Assembly: GCA_023386675.1 (NCBI GenBank)
Contig: JAEWJG010000292.1
Coordinates: 1-5,902, forward strand
Source of the DNA: Actinomycetes bacterium
GTDB lineage: Bacteria; Actinomycetota; Actinomycetes; Actinomycetales; Microbacteriaceae
Direction of reading: 5' to 3'
DNA length: 5,902 bases
The position numbers and the translations under genes were made by a program. Below are positions 5,495 through 5,902 of this stretch, piece by piece. The notes under the pieces are model-generated. The model was given only the letters and a program-made list of their open reading frames with translations. It made no database searches and was not told where the DNA came from. Each line of letters opens with the position of its first letter. Positions within the stretch are counted from its first letter, which is position 1.

Positions 5495-5902
5495 GTGCAG
5501 CCCGCCCCCGATCCGAGTGCCGACCTCGTCCTCCGCGGCGGCGTCGTGCACACGCTCGACGACGACGACACCACGGCCGCCGCCATCGCCGTCCGCCACG
5601 GCCGCATCCTGCGCGTCGGCACGGACGCCGAGGTGGAGGCGACGATCGGCCGGAGGACGCGGGTGGTCGACCTCGACGGCCGCGCGGTCCTCCCCGGCAT
5701 CAACGACTCGCACCTGCACGCGGCCTGGCTCGGGGCGATGTGGCCGACGACCGTGTTCGGCGCGCCGGGGGAGGCCGCGCCCGTCGGTGCTGCCCCTGCT
5801 GCGCCGGCCGGCTCCGACCCGCACGACACGTCCCACTCCGCGCCGCTGCTGACGACGCGCGCCGAGCGCCGGGCGGCGATCCTGCGGGCGCAGGAGCTCG
5901 CC
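5495..5902 (+). CDS. YtcJ-like metal-dependent amidohydrolase (amidohydrolase_3), N-terminal part only
   Basis: The first 136 residues of a predicted amidohydrolase; full-length relatives are about 500-550 residues, so the gene runs off the right edge. The family uses a metal-bound TIM barrel to hydrolyse C-N bonds in varied substrates (N-substituted formamide deformylase is a known relative). Seen: the N-terminal beta-sandwich pattern ADLVLRGGVVHTLDDDD (9-25), AIAVRHGRILRVG (30-42), VVDLDGRAVLPGINDSHLHA (57-76) with the metal-binding pair His73 and His75, then an Ala/Pro-rich stretch (90-107) and a helix TTRAERRAAILRAQELA (120-136). The GTG start follows a consensus AGGAGG. It is divergent from the dehydrogenase-led operon across 121 nt, so the two may share control. 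The metal-binding residues in the C-terminal part cannot be checked. The fold is confident; the substrate is unknown. Confidence 0.9.
   Translation, partial: MQPAPDPSADLVLRGGVVHTLDDDDTTAAAIAVRHGRILRVGTDAEVEATIGRRTRVVDLDGRAVLPGINDSHLHAAWLGAMWPTTVFGAPGEAAPVGAAPAAPAGSDPHDTSHSAPLLTTRAERRAAILRAQELA

Noticed and set aside
5374..5829. A long N-terminal extension of the alcohol dehydrogenase frame up to 5829.
   Set aside because: It is antisense to the amidohydrolase and crosses the AT-rich promoter region. The ATG at 5373 has its own ribosome binding site and fits the family length.

Overview
The window is very GC-rich, roughly 70% by eye. Third codon positions are almost all G or C, and gene starts carry purine-rich Shine-Dalgarno sites. 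This fits a high-GC actinobacterium. A soil or plant-associated Microbacteriaceae-type organism is plausible, but that is an inference and nothing in the sequence proves it. The high GC content also creates many long open frames on the wrong strand; these were discarded.

Layout. Five genes read leftward on the minus strand as one tight block. In transcription order they are: a zinc-dependent medium-chain alcohol dehydrogenase (5373 to 4222), an aldo/keto reductase (4209 to 3244), two tandem related alpha/beta hydrolases of the hormone-sensitive-lipase/acetyl-hydrolase type (3166 to 2183 and 2177 to 1167), and a Bcr/CflA-type MFS drug/proton antiporter (1170 to the left edge, C-terminus cut off). 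Gaps between successive genes are 12, 77, 5 and -4 nt, so the block is almost certainly an operon, with a possible internal control point in the 77-nt gap. Divergently, on the plus strand from 5495 to the right edge, is the N-terminal quarter of a YtcJ-like (amidohydrolase_3) metal-dependent amidohydrolase. The 121-nt region between the two divergent starts contains the only clearly AT-rich stretch of the window. That stretch holds nested inverted repeats and a good minus-strand -10 hexamer, so it looks like a shared promoter/operator.

How the genes may work together (inference). The set could act on a small xenobiotic or plant/secondary metabolite. The amidohydrolase would cleave a C-N bond, the two esterases would hydrolyse ester, lactone or carbamate groups, the two oxidoreductases would interconvert the resulting alcohols and carbonyls, and the MFS pump would export the toxic substrate or product. 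No enzyme signature fixes the substrate, no regulator gene lies inside the window, and no mobile element, RNA gene, CRISPR array or convincing terminator was seen. The features most worth a second look are the aldo/keto reductase, which lacks the usual catalytic His and has a shortened Asp-Tyr spacing; the divergent dyad operator; the triple CGAGTCCGG repeat; and the divergence between the two tandem hydrolases.
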